The notes below the pieces were generated by a model. The model searched no databases. It was not told the DNA's origin and worked only from the letters and a program-made list of their open reading frames with translations. A DNA stretch of 16,421 nt from assembly GCA_964477085.1 (NCBI GenBank), contig CAYZDF010000058.1:1-16421 (forward strand). Direction: 5' to 3'. The DNA comes from Dichloromethanomonas sp964477085 (GTDB lineage Bacteria; Bacillota; Desulfitobacteriia; Desulfitobacteriales; Syntrophobotulaceae). Made by a program: the position numbers and the translations under genes. Positions 1-6,585 of the stretch are shown here, piece by piece. How positions within the stretch are numbered: position 1 is the first letter of the stretch; each line of letters begins with the position of its first letter.

Positions 1-56
1 TCAATTCAAGAGTCGTCACCTAGAGTTAGGTCTCAAATAAGATGGGAAAGTTGAGA

Positions 57-365
57 TTATAAGTTAAATTCCTTTTCTAATTGTTGGAGATAAGATCTTA
101 GGGTATCCTTGTTCAAGGCATAATACTTCCACTTCCCTTGGGGTTTTTCCCAAACGAGTCCAGCATCCACCATTTCTTTCATATGGTAAGACACCCTAGA
201 CTGAATCATATTGAATTTAGCCATGATTTCACAGTTACATACCCCTGGGTGATCGCATATTAAACTTTCCGCTGATTCGCCCTTTCCGATTAACAGTCGA
301 ATAATCTCATAGCGTATAGGGTCACTTAATATTTTGGATATTTTAGTCACTTCTTTATCATTCAT
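57..365 (-). CDS. ArsR/SmtB-family metal(loid)-responsive repressor
   Basis: This 102-residue protein has the normal length and fold pattern of an ArsR/SmtB winged-helix repressor. Residues 6-25 (ISKILSDPIRYEIIRLL) form the typical first helices, and residues 46-66 (EIMAKFNMIQSRVSYHMKEM) form the recognition helix-turn-helix. A wing with KWKYYALN follows. Just before the recognition helix are Cys37, Cys43 and Cys45; the CNCEI segment resembles the CxC metal site of arsenite/antimonite-sensing ArsR proteins, so a thiophilic metal or metalloid is the likely inducer (inference). The gene is divergent from a Cys-rich CGGC-domain gene. A perfect palindrome lies 9 bp upstream of the ATG inside its own promoter, suggesting autoregulation. 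The -10 box is so close that the transcript may be nearly leaderless. The family call is secure; the inducer is not. Confidence 0.93.
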   Translation of the reverse strand: MNDKEVTKISKILSDPIRYEIIRLLIGKGESAESLICDHPGVCNCEIMAKFNMIQSRVSYHMKEMVDAGLVWEKPQGKWKYYALNKDTLRSYLQQLEKEFNL

Positions 366-371
366 AGCCTA

Positions 372-399
372 ATCATATCAAGTTATTTTGATATGTCAA
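372..399 (-). promoter_or_regulatory. sigma-A-type promoter of arsR
   Basis: On the minus strand a consensus TTGACA (399-394) is followed after 16 bp by TATGAT (377-372). The start of transcription would fall at about 365-366, at or beside the A of the ATG. This would give a leaderless or nearly leaderless mRNA. The only nearby Shine-Dalgarno-like sequence, TTAGG, lies between the -10 box and the ATG. Confidence 0.55.
374..395. promoter_or_regulatory. ArsR-type operator palindrome
   Basis: CATATCAA (374-381) and TTGATATG (388-395) are perfect 8-bp inverted arms separated by 6 bp. The AT-rich TCAA...TTGA form matches known ArsR/SmtB operators. It occupies almost the whole spacer between the -35 and -10 boxes of the arsR promoter, so a bound dimer would block RNA polymerase. 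The promoter of the divergent CGGC gene starts 22 bp to the right, so control of that gene is possible but less direct. Confidence 0.75.
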
Positions 400-417
400 G
401 TCACTAACCTTTTTTTA

Positions 418-446
418 TTGTCAAATGCCAATAACTATAGTATGCT
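418..446 (+). promoter_or_regulatory. probable promoter of the CGGC gene
   Basis: TTGTCA (418-423), a 17-bp spacer and TATGCT (441-446) make a fair sigma-A promoter. It is followed by the AGGAGGT Shine-Dalgarno at 467-473, which serves the ATG at 485 with an 11-bp spacing. The ArsR palindrome lies just upstream and does not overlap these boxes. Confidence 0.45.
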
Positions 447-484
447 TATCTTAAAAAATACCTGGCAGGAGGTCAAAAAAAATA

Positions 485-925
485 ATGGAAAAAATAAAAA
501 TTGGAATTATTATTTGTGATAGATATCACACCTGTGCCGGAGGTAAATGCCTTCGCTCTCTACACAGGCGGGAAGGTGCTTTTAAACGGTATCAGGGTAA
601 AGAAATCGAACTGGTTGGCTTCACGACTTGTAATGGTTGTCCGGGGGGAAATATTGAATATGCACCTGATGAAATGGTCAGAAATGAAGTGGACGTCATA
701 CATTTGGCAACAGGGATGATCGTTGGGTATCCCCCTTGCCCCCGAATCAATTACTTCAAGAAATACATTGAAGGTAAATACCCCGTAGAAGTAGTTCTGG
801 GCACACATCCTATACCCGAAAAGTATTACCAGGAACATCTTAAGCTGAAAAGCTGGGATAGTCCAAACTGGCAAGATATCATTGTAGGTTTAATTGATGA
901 AGATGAGAGATTAGCCTATAACTGA
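485..925 (+). CDS. CGGC-domain protein, putative metal-binding
   Basis: The 146-residue protein matches the CGGC-domain family of small cytosolic proteins. It starts with a beta strand (KIGIIICD) and has two Cys/Gly clusters: C11 and CAGGKC (C17-C22), then CNGCPGG (C49, C52). C85 is in PPCPR, and GTHP follows near residue 107. The family is little characterised; its conserved Cys and His residues have been taken to suggest metal binding, but no reaction is established. The divergent partner is an ArsR repressor with its own CxC motif, which fits a role in metal or metalloid handling (inference). The ATG is preceded by AGGAGGT, and the gene is followed by a strong hairpin, so it appears to be monocistronic. 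The domain call is confident; the function is unknown. Confidence 0.85.
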   Translation: MEKIKIGIIICDRYHTCAGGKCLRSLHRREGAFKRYQGKEIELVGFTTCNGCPGGNIEYAPDEMVRNEVDVIHLATGMIVGYPPCPRINYFKKYIEGKYPVEVVLGTHPIPEKYYQEHLKLKSWDSPNWQDIIVGLIDEDERLAYN

Positions 926-938
926 TGATAGCAAGAAA

Positions 939-973
939 ATGCAAGTGTTTCCTCTTAGAGGGAACACTTACAT
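939..973 (+). terminator. Rho-independent terminator of the CGGC gene
   Basis: AAGTGTTTCC (943-952) pairs with GGGAACACTT (960-969) with one G-T wobble and a 7-nt loop. Flanking ATG/CAT extends the stem to 939-973. The sequence then runs into TTCTTTTC. It begins 14 bp after the stop codon. Confidence 0.75.
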
Positions 974-1257
974 TTCTTTTCAGATCCATTTATTATGGCC
1001 TTACTGCAAACGAAGGACCATCATAAAAACATAGACTTGACCTTCGTCACCAACAGATTGAGCAGCTGTCTCTCCGATATGGGCTTGTTGCTAATGTTTA
1101 GCATTCTTGGCGGATTAACTGCTTCTCTTTCCAGTATGTTGCTCAGGATCATCCTATACTTTACTGCGATAATGGTCTGGTCATGGAAAATGCCTTTCCA
1201 CTTCCTGTATCGTTTTTACTATACAGTTTTGGGGCAGGTATCCTTTATTTCTTCCTT

Positions 1258-2175
1258 CTAAGGTTTTTCTACCTTAGATTTAATAAATGCACTGATCTCT
1301 TCCATGGCCCTGGTGGCTTCAGGAAAAAGCGGGGCACACGCCGGATAGCAGTGGAATAGTCCTTCTCCTACTCTGAGCGTGACATCAGCACCAGCTTGCT
1401 TGGCTTTCTCGGCAAAGCGGGTAGAATCATCACGTAAACACTCATCTCCGCCTGCATAAATCAGCAGGGGAGGAAGTCCCTGGAGTTCTCCAAACAATGG
1501 CGATATATAGGGTGTTTTGAGGTCATGAGTACCGGCATAATGTCTGCCAAAGGCTGGGCCCGTACCTTCAGGGGATAGGCATTTCTTTTGATTTATCCGC
1601 TGCGATTCACCGGAACATGTTTGATCAGTGACAGGAGATAATGCTACAGCACCCGCCGGCAGTGGGAGACCCTTATCGCGAAGGGCCAGTAACGTTGCAA
1701 GCAGCAAGCCTCCACCTCCTGAATCACCGATAAAAACCATATCTGAAGGAGATGTTCCCTGGGCTATCAGCCATTGATAGGCTTTGAGGGAATCGTCTAA
1801 AGCTGCTGGATAAGGATTCTCTGGCGCTAAACGATAGCCAAAGAGTAACGCGGGTATGCTGCTCACCTTTACAAACTTGGCAACAATACCGCGATGAGAC
1901 TCACACGAACCGCAGACATATCCCCCTCCATGAAAATAGAGAATGACTTTGTCTTCTTTGCCTTGAGTAGTCTTAATCCAGTCCACTGGCATTTCCTCAA
2001 TATGGAAGGATGTCACTTCAATTCCTTCAGGAAGCTTGCCAAGTCTTTTAGCACCTTTTTCTGCTTGTTCCCGAAACTTCAATATTGCTTCATACGTATT
2101 CCAATCTACATTTTCTTTTTTAAGGCGTCTGTTTTTTAACAGAAACCTTATCATTCTTGCTCTTAAGCTTAACAT
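1258..2175 (-). CDS. HSL-family alpha/beta-hydrolase (esterase/lipase)
   Basis: This is a 305-residue hormone-sensitive-lipase-type (family IV) esterase that hydrolyses carboxylic ester bonds, probably of short-chain esters. Visible elements are the oxyanion-hole HGGG at 82-85, the nucleophile elbow GDSGG with Ser152, GGDECLRDD with the likely acid Asp244, and LFHCYP with the catalytic His275. No signal peptide is evident, so it is probably cytosolic. The frame extends upstream to a GTG at 2256 (332 aa) without a usable Shine-Dalgarno. I chose the ATG at 2175 because AAAAGGAG lies about 9 bp before it. A TetR-like C-terminal fragment ends 29 bp upstream, suggesting an ancestral regulator-esterase operon. 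CTAAGG...CCTTAG spans the stop codon as a short inverted repeat. The natural substrate is unknown. Confidence 0.9.
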   Translation of the reverse strand: MLSLRARMIRFLLKNRRLKKENVDWNTYEAILKFREQAEKGAKRLGKLPEGIEVTSFHIEEMPVDWIKTTQGKEDKVILYFHGGGYVCGSCESHRGIVAKFVKVSSIPALLFGYRLAPENPYPAALDDSLKAYQWLIAQGTSPSDMVFIGDSGGGGLLLATLLALRDKGLPLPAGAVALSPVTDQTCSGESQRINQKKCLSPEGTGPAFGRHYAGTHDLKTPYISPLFGELQGLPPLLIYAGGDECLRDDSTRFAEKAKQAGADVTLRVGEGLFHCYPACAPLFPEATRAMEEISAFIKSKVEKP

Positions 2176-2204
2176 TTCTTTCTTCTCCTTTTCTAAATCA
2201 TCGT

Positions 2205-2351
2205 TTAATACTTGCTTTGATCCTTTATCCCATTGATGCAAAGATCTACATAACACTCCAAATCTTTCGGGGAAAGACGATAGCCGGGTTCCATCAGACT
2301 TAATATAGGCAAGTAAAGATGGTATAATTGGTTGCTTAATTCAATAAGAGT
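2205..2351 (-). pseudogene. C-terminal remnant resembling a TetR-family regulator
   Basis: Reading on the minus strand from about 2351, an open frame encodes 48 residues ending at a TAA (2207-2205). It contains LSNQLYHLYLPILSLMEPGY, followed by RLSPKDLECYVDLCINGIK. This pattern looks like the last two helices of a TetR-family ligand domain. No DNA-binding half, ATG or Shine-Dalgarno precedes it; the only in-frame start is a GTG at 2381 inside a terminator hairpin. I infer that a tetR gene once preceded the esterase and lost its 5' part, with the junction near 2350 where the hairpin begins. A genuine 58-residue small protein from the GTG is a less likely alternative. The assignment is from pattern memory only. 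Confidence 0.4.
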
Positions 2352-2393
2352 ACTCCTCTCCAGCTGGCAATAGATTGCCACTGGAGGGGAGTA
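2351..2393 (-). terminator. Strong hairpin, terminator of the permease gene
   Basis: TACTCCTCTCCAG plus TGGCAA on the left pairs with TTGCCA plus CTGGAGGGGAGTA on the right. The stem has about 19 pairs, one wobble and one bulged C, with a 4-nt TAGA loop. It begins 40 bp downstream of the permease stop codon. The following minus-strand bases are CTCTTATTG, a modest U-rich tail. Confidence 0.6.
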
Positions 2394-2432
2394 TCGTTTA
2401 ATTGTACAGCCATCTACATCGCCACTAAAGAT

Positions 2433-3821
2433 TTATAATATACCTAACATTCGGCATATCGTAATAAAAGCAGTCAGAACACAGGATGTGATAAGTACAT
2501 ACTTTCCATTCCAGCGGGGACCTATTTCGATGGGCGATTGCCCCACCAGACCAGCGACTGAAATAATCGTAGCTGACGAAGGGGAGATGGAAATCCCCAT
2601 TGCCCAGCTTATCGCAAGGATGACCGCCATATAGGTAGGCGTAACGCCATATACCGAAGCTTTAATTGTTTCCCCTATGACCGCTACGGTAACAATGGGA
2701 TGAACACCCAAAGCAGAAAGCATCAGACACGTTGCGATCACCACGATCGTGAATAAGATAACACTATCACCTACAAGCATCGAAAGAAATAATGGAACGT
2801 AATCTCCTAAATGAGAATAGGTGATACTGGTAGCAAACAAGCCGGCTCCAACAAAAAGGATAATCTCATTTTTCAGCCCAGGAAGACTCTTATGATAATA
2901 ATCGCCTTTAAACTCACGGAAGAAGACGGGTAGTCGGCCAATTACCAGGAGCCATAGGAGGGGAAAGATAAGAGAAGCAACCGACACGACTGTTATGGTA
3001 TGAATGCCTGTTAACAGGGATATCATGGCAATAGTTGTGATTAAGAGAATACCAAAAAAACTTAACTCCCATACTTTCCGATCGTTAATATGTTCAGGCA
3101 TTGTATTCTCAATATTTAATATCTCATTCTTAATCTGTTTCTCTTCCCTCATGGTGATCATATAACCGATCATTCCAGAGATGAGCCCGCTCAATATTCC
3201 AAAGGGAAAAAAGAGGTACCACTTGGCACCACTGAGTTGAATGATCAAGGCGATGGAGGCCATCGTGGGTGACCAGATGGTACACGTCGCAAAGCCTCTG
3301 GAGATGGAGGCACTAAGCAGTTTTTTATTGGCACTTAAATCACTGGCTTTGCTGATTTCATAAACGAGAGGAACCACCGCCAGATTCACCAGAACCCCAA
3401 CAAAAGCGGAGATAAAGCTTACCATCAGATAGAATCTCCTTTTGGTATTGACAAACCGCCTGAAGAAACTCTGTAAGGCCTCAAAATAACCTCCGAATTG
3501 GATGGGTATTCTCAGCAAGGGCACCAAAGTAAACATCACAACAAGATAGAGGTTTTCTTCCACAGCCTCCTGCCAGACAGGAAAAGGTGCTTTATAATAG
3601 AGGAAAATCCCTATACTTATGGTCATCAGAATAAGACCGATGACTTTTGAAGAGCCATTGACCACCAGCAAGCTTGAGATAATCACTAAAATCATGAGAA
3701 TAAAGGTTAGATAGTTTAGCCAAACGACTTGGAGCAAAAGGTTTCCGAGATAGATAATCGCTAAACCAAATGTAAGCATACTACGGATCGGAGTTAATTT
3801 TTCTACATTTTTTTCATCCAC
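2433..3821 (-). CDS. Ion-transporter (IT) superfamily-like membrane permease
   Basis: The 462-residue protein is almost entirely hydrophobic, with roughly 11-12 predicted membrane segments. Two equivalent motifs, TIWSPTMAS near 181-189 and ISPSSATI near 412-419, lie about 230 residues apart. This is the signature of the inverted-repeat IT fold, in which each half carries a re-entrant hairpin with a Ser/Pro substrate-binding tip, as in DASS, ArsB/NhaD and CitMHS transporters. A polar linker at about 223-250 separates the halves. It is probably a secondary transporter for an anion or organic acid; the substrate cannot be told. The start is a GTG at 3821 with AAGG very close to it, so the exact start is uncertain. 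It is read in the same direction as the binding-protein gene upstream but is separated from it by 390 bp and a hairpin. Confidence 0.65.
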   Translation of the reverse strand: MDEKNVEKLTPIRSMLTFGLAIIYLGNLLLQVVWLNYLTFILMILVIISSLLVVNGSSKVIGLILMTISIGIFLYYKAPFPVWQEAVEENLYLVVMFTLVPLLRIPIQFGGYFEALQSFFRRFVNTKRRFYLMVSFISAFVGVLVNLAVVPLVYEISKASDLSANKKLLSASISRGFATCTIWSPTMASIALIIQLSGAKWYLFFPFGILSGLISGMIGYMITMREEKQIKNEILNIENTMPEHINDRKVWELSFFGILLITTIAMISLLTGIHTITVVSVASLIFPLLWLLVIGRLPVFFREFKGDYYHKSLPGLKNEIILFVGAGLFATSITYSHLGDYVPLFLSMLVGDSVILFTIVVIATCLMLSALGVHPIVTVAVIGETIKASVYGVTPTYMAVILAISWAMGISISPSSATIISVAGLVGQSPIEIGPRWNGKYVLITSCVLTAFITICRMLGIL

Positions 3822-3962
3822 TACCTTGTACCAATCTTTCTAAGTTCGTTATTGTAAAATGCTTTATCTGTTTGTCTGTCTCTGTTCTGATGTCATGGAC
3901 GTTGCCACGTACGTTCTGTGATAATCAAAAATAAGGATTCAACAACAGAGTATTATATTGAT

Positions 3963-4109
3963 CTAATGTAAACCCTTGCTAAATACTCTTTGGTAGAAAC
4001 CAACCTGTTTAATATTCTTTGCTTTTAATCTATTCCCTTCTTCTTTTCCCTTGTTATCCTTGATGTATGCATAGCTGGTTTCTATAACGTTCTTTTTTAT
4101 CCAAACCAT
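3963..4109 (-). CDS. Possible 48-residue basic small protein
   Basis: An ATG at 4109 opens a 48-codon frame ending at TAG (3965-3963). The product starts MVWIKKNVIE and is Lys-rich, with no recognisable domain or membrane segment. AAGGGAG stands 7 bp before the ATG, a good Shine-Dalgarno. That Shine-Dalgarno lies inside the 3' arm of the hairpin at 4117-4156, so in RNA it could be sequestered. The hairpin may instead simply terminate the upstream transcript, which would make the frame a coincidence. The rest of this 390-bp gap (3822-3962) shows no convincing gene or promoter. Confidence 0.3.
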   Translation of the reverse strand: MVWIKKNVIETSYAYIKDNKGKEEGNRLKAKNIKQVGFYQRVFSKGLH

Positions 4110-4116
4110 AAAATAA

Positions 4117-4156
4117 CTCCCTTAGCCTGATCAATATGTGATCGGTCTAAAGGGAG
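4117..4156 (-). terminator. Hairpin after the binding-protein gene
   Basis: CTCCC-TTAG-CCTGATCA (4117-4133) pairs with TGATCGG-TCTAAAGGGAG (4139-4156) around a 5-nt ATATG loop. The stem has about 16 pairs with small interruptions. It starts 55 bp after the stop codon of the binding protein, and the minus-strand tail is TTATTTTAT. It is probably a terminator. It also covers the Shine-Dalgarno of the small frame at 3963-4109, so a regulatory hairpin is possible. Confidence 0.55.
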
Positions 4157-4211
4157 CCCCAAATAAAGCTCATATACTTTCTCTTATCGTGGTTAACGTT
4201 TTATATAAGGA

Positions 4212-5180
4212 CTAATACAAACCTTTCTGAACTAAATTCTCATAAGTCACTTCGTTTTTAAGCAAATTCTTATTCTTCAGCCAGTTCAGGACATTGTTGA
4301 CTTCTTTTTCTGCCGGAAGCTGAGGTTTGGAATAATGTTGTACTTTATAACTTCCTGCAATATCTGCGGGGATATTCACATTTTTCACCAGAAGGTCCTT
4401 ATATTGATCCGGGGACTGATTGATGTCATTCACAGCTCTGGCATACGCTTTGTAGAATCGCTTGATACTCTCGGCATTATCGTTCAGGGCCTTACCTTTC
4501 ATGATCAGGACGGCCTGGGTCAGGTTTTTTCCTTTGGTATCTTCTGCAACGATTTTTGCTCCTTTGGCTACGGTGTAAGAGACGTGCGGATCAGGAACAG
4601 TAATGGCATCAATCTGGTTATTCAACAGCATCTCAATTCTTACAGGAATCTTAGCTACTGTTGTTTTTTGGACTTCAGAAGGATTCACGCCCCCTTCTGT
4701 TAACAGCCCGTCAGTGACATATTCGATAATCGAATTACTGGAAATACCTATTGATTTTCCTTTAAGGTCCTGTACATTCGTTATCGTGCTCTTGGGAGAT
4801 GATACAATGGCAAAACGTCCTTCTTCCGGGGTTGCACCAAGGGTAAGGGAAGTAATCCGTAGATCGTCCCCAGAACCTTTCAATAACGCTGCTATGATCA
4901 TGTCGGTAATCATTCCGTCAAGCTGACCCGACTGAAATGCACTCTGACTTTCCACAGGGCTTTGAAACGGGATAAGCTCTACTTTTAAATTTTCTTGCGC
5001 GAAATACCCATTTTGCTCAGCTATGAGAATGGGCAGGTTATCTTCCAGCGGTAATGTACCGATCTTTAATTGACTTAACTCGGTCTTCACTTCACCTTCT
5101 GGCGCACAGCCTGCTATGGATACGACCAGCAGCAATATAACCAATAGGATTACTAATGACGATTTAACCTTTGCCTTCAC
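4212..5180 (-). CDS. NMT1/SsuA-type ABC substrate-binding lipoprotein
   Basis: The 322-residue protein begins with a lipoprotein signal peptide; the lipobox SIAGC places the lipidated Cys at residue 25, so it is anchored outside the membrane. The mature part follows the NitT/TauT/SsuA (NMT1) pattern: KIGTLPLEDNLPILIAEQNGYF, GQLDGMITDM, DLKGKSIGIS and LLNNQIDAITVPDPH. Such proteins deliver nitrate, sulfonates, taurine, pyrimidine precursors or other small organics to an SsuBC-type transporter. The permease and ATPase encoded at 6586-8099 on the same strand are the obvious partners, although a menA-like gene lies between. The start is a GTG with AAGGGGG 8 bp upstream. The promoter carries a 32-bp inverted repeat resembling the site before the tetR gene. 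The substrate is not identifiable. Confidence 0.9.
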   Translation of the reverse strand: MKAKVKSSLVILLVILLLVVSIAGCAPEGEVKTELSQLKIGTLPLEDNLPILIAEQNGYFAQENLKVELIPFQSPVESQSAFQSGQLDGMITDMIIAALLKGSGDDLRITSLTLGATPEEGRFAIVSSPKSTITNVQDLKGKSIGISSNSIIEYVTDGLLTEGGVNPSEVQKTTVAKIPVRIEMLLNNQIDAITVPDPHVSYTVAKGAKIVAEDTKGKNLTQAVLIMKGKALNDNAESIKRFYKAYARAVNDINQSPDQYKDLLVKNVNIPADIAGSYKVQHYSKPQLPAEKEVNNVLNWLKNKNLLKNEVTYENLVQKGLY

Positions 5181-5202
5181 TTATAGCCCCCCTTAGAAAT
5201 GG

Positions 5203-5234
5203 TTCAAATTATGAACTCTTGTTCATTTCTTGAA
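5203..5234. promoter_or_regulatory. Inverted-repeat operator, candidate TetR site
   Basis: A core ATGAAC-TCTT-GTTCAT (5211-5226) is flanked by TTCAA (5203-5207) and TTGAA (5230-5234), giving 14-bp arms that match at 11 positions. It lies 2 bp downstream of the -10 box of the binding-protein promoter, where a bound repressor would block transcription. The half-site ATGAAC recurs at the tetR promoter (8799-8804). Confidence 0.6.
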
Positions 5235-5236
5235 TT

Positions 5237-5265
5237 ATCTTATACCTTTATCTTTGGAAAGTCAA
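5237..5265 (-). promoter_or_regulatory. Promoter of the ABC binding-protein gene
   Basis: On the minus strand TTGACT (5265-5260), a 17-bp spacer and TAAGAT (5242-5237) form a good sigma-A promoter. Transcription should start near 5230, inside the inverted repeat, which leaves a leader of about 50 nt with the AAGGGGG Shine-Dalgarno near its end. Confidence 0.6.
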
Positions 5266-5415
5266 TATAGAAATCTTTTATTGTATACTATGTTTTTAAG
5301 TTTGACGCTCCCTTAAAGTTTCTGATAGTTCCTGATGGACTCCTATGTTAAAGGATTGATACCAATAGTTGCTCAAGGAATAAACATCGCTTACAATATT
5401 GACGAGATGTTTTTT

Positions 5416-5460
5416 ACCCATATCTTTTTGACCCATATTTTTTGAAACTATATCCTTTTT
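5416..5460. repeat. Short tandem repeats over the menA-like promoter
   Basis: ACCCATATCTTTTTG (5416-5430) is followed directly by ACCCATATTTTTTG (5431-5444), then by a degenerate third copy, AAACTATATCCTTTTT (5445-5460). The copies are 14-16 bp long and overlap the -35 and -10 boxes. They could be direct-repeat binding sites or simple slippage. Confidence 0.5.
5428..5456 (+). promoter_or_regulatory. Possible promoter of the menA-like gene
   Basis: TTGACC (5428-5433), a 17-bp spacer and TATCCT (5451-5456) give a plausible sigma-A promoter. Its start point near 5463 would leave an 18-nt leader containing the AAAGG ribosome site. The rest of the 5266-5415 stretch shows no other clear feature. 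Confidence 0.35.
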
Positions 5461-5480
5461 AAGTGAAAGGTACTCATATA

Positions 5481-6398
5481 ATGAATAATGAAAAAGCCAA
5501 TCTCATAACATTAAGTCCATTTAAAATATGGTATCTGGCTATCAGACCTAAGACCCTTCCTGCTGCCGCCGGCCCGGTTTTAATCGGAATCGGGTTGGCC
5601 TTTAGCCAGGAAGTATTCAAGTTAGGACCTGCAATAGCTGCGATGCTCGCAGCTCTCCTCTTGCAGATAGGATCAAATCTGGCTAATGATGTCTATGATT
5701 TTAAAAAGGGAACAGATACTCCCGAAAGACTCGGACCGATGAGGGTGACCCAGGCTGGTTTATTATCCCCTCAGCAAGTGATGATGGGTATGTATATCGT
5801 TTTTGCGTTCTCCGCTTTGGTCGGTATCTATTTGGTCTATGTCGGAGGTTGGCCGATCCTGATGGTCGGCATTCTGGCAATTTTATGTGCTATAGCTTAC
5901 ACAGCTGGCCCCTATCCTCTTGGCTATAAAGGAATTGCCGATATTTTCGTCTTCCTTTTTTTCGGACCCGTTGCTGTTTGCGGAACGTATTACTTACAAT
6001 CCGGAGAGTTGACCACAACTGCCTGGTGGGCTTCCATTCCTCCCGGTTTACTGGTGACAGCGATCCTTGTTGTTAATAACTTAAGAGATATCGAAACGGA
6101 TCGAAAAGCCGGCAAAAAAACGTTGGCTGTTCGCTTTGGCGTGAAGTTTACACAAGCACAATACCTGATACTCATTACAGGAGCATTTTTGGTGCCTCTC
6201 GTTATGTATGCTCAGGGCATCTCTTCGTATCCTATTCTTTTATCTTGGCTCTCTCTGCCTTTGGTTATACCAAGAGTTCGGGATATATTCACCAAGAAAG
6301 GTATTCCTCTAAACGTTACCCTTGCCGGCACTGCGAAGTTAGGACTGGTGTTCAGCATCCTTTTCTCCATCGGGTTAATCCTGGACTCCCTTTTCTAA
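5481..6398 (+). CDS. menA: MenA-like UbiA-family prenyltransferase
   Basis: This 305-residue integral membrane protein belongs to the UbiA superfamily and most resembles MenA, which joins 1,4-dihydroxy-2-naphthoate to a polyprenyl diphosphate during menaquinone synthesis. The first Asp-rich motif, NLANDVYDFKKGTD, is at 66-79; the second, NNLRDIETDRKAGKKTLA, is at 199-216. Both bind the Mg-diphosphate. IRPKTLPAAAGPVL at 21-34 is the usual MenA N-terminus, and about eight or nine helices follow. A longer frame starts at a GTG at 5463, but only the ATG at 5481 has a ribosome site (AAAGG, 10 bp away). It is a single gene on the plus strand between the two halves of an ABC importer, away from other men genes. 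Related UbiA enzymes with other aromatic acceptors cannot be excluded. Confidence 0.85.
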   Translation: MNNEKANLITLSPFKIWYLAIRPKTLPAAAGPVLIGIGLAFSQEVFKLGPAIAAMLAALLLQIGSNLANDVYDFKKGTDTPERLGPMRVTQAGLLSPQQVMMGMYIVFAFSALVGIYLVYVGGWPILMVGILAILCAIAYTAGPYPLGYKGIADIFVFLFFGPVAVCGTYYLQSGELTTTAWWASIPPGLLVTAILVVNNLRDIETDRKAGKKTLAVRFGVKFTQAQYLILITGAFLVPLVMYAQGISSYPILLSWLSLPLVIPRVRDIFTKKGIPLNVTLAGTAKLGLVFSILFSIGLILDSLF

Positions 6399-6445
6399 CC
6401 TTTCGCTTAATCCTGGTACAACATTCTTTAAATAACTACACAATG

Positions 6446-6510
6446 ACCCAGTAGTACGTCTGGGTGGCACAGTTCCAGCGCCGAGCGGAGCACGGATGAC
6501 CTTTTTTTAT
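6446..6510. other. GC-rich intergenic island ending in a T-run
   Basis: Between the convergent menA-like and permease genes, ACCCAG (6446-6451) and CTGGGT (6460-6465) form a small inverted repeat. The 42 bases 6460-6501 contain 29 G or C, far above the surrounding AT-rich sequence. A run of seven T follows at 6502-6508. It could be a terminator with an imperfect stem or one copy of a dispersed repeat. No second copy was seen in this window. Confidence 0.35.
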
Positions 6511-6585
6511 TTTAAGTATGCCCTTTTATTTTTAGATCATCATTTTTAATTACCTCTAAGGATGATTTATATATTCATTATGACA

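Noticed and set aside
560..874. 104-codon minus-strand frame opposite the CGGC gene
   Set aside because: Antisense of a gene with conserved Cys motifs, promoter, ribosome site and terminator.
995..1261. 88-codon plus-strand open frame between the CGGC gene and the esterase
   Set aside because: It has no ribosome site. Other frames through the same stretch are about equally hydrophobic, and it overlaps the esterase stop. I saw no family pattern; it may be AT-rich noise or a heavily decayed membrane gene.
3840..3962. Promoter for the IT-like permease near TATAAT at about 3945-3955
   Set aside because: A TATAAT is present on the minus strand, but no acceptable -35 box stands 16-18 bp upstream, so I did not list it.
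4335..4926. Two plus-strand frames opposite the ABC binding-protein gene
   Set aside because: Antisense shadows of a gene with a clear signal peptide and family motifs; no ribosome sites.
6446..6510. Riboswitch in the GC-rich gap after menA
   Set aside because: I could not place the conserved cores of cobalamin, FMN, fluoride or other common classes. It also lies downstream of both flanking genes, where a riboswitch would not act.
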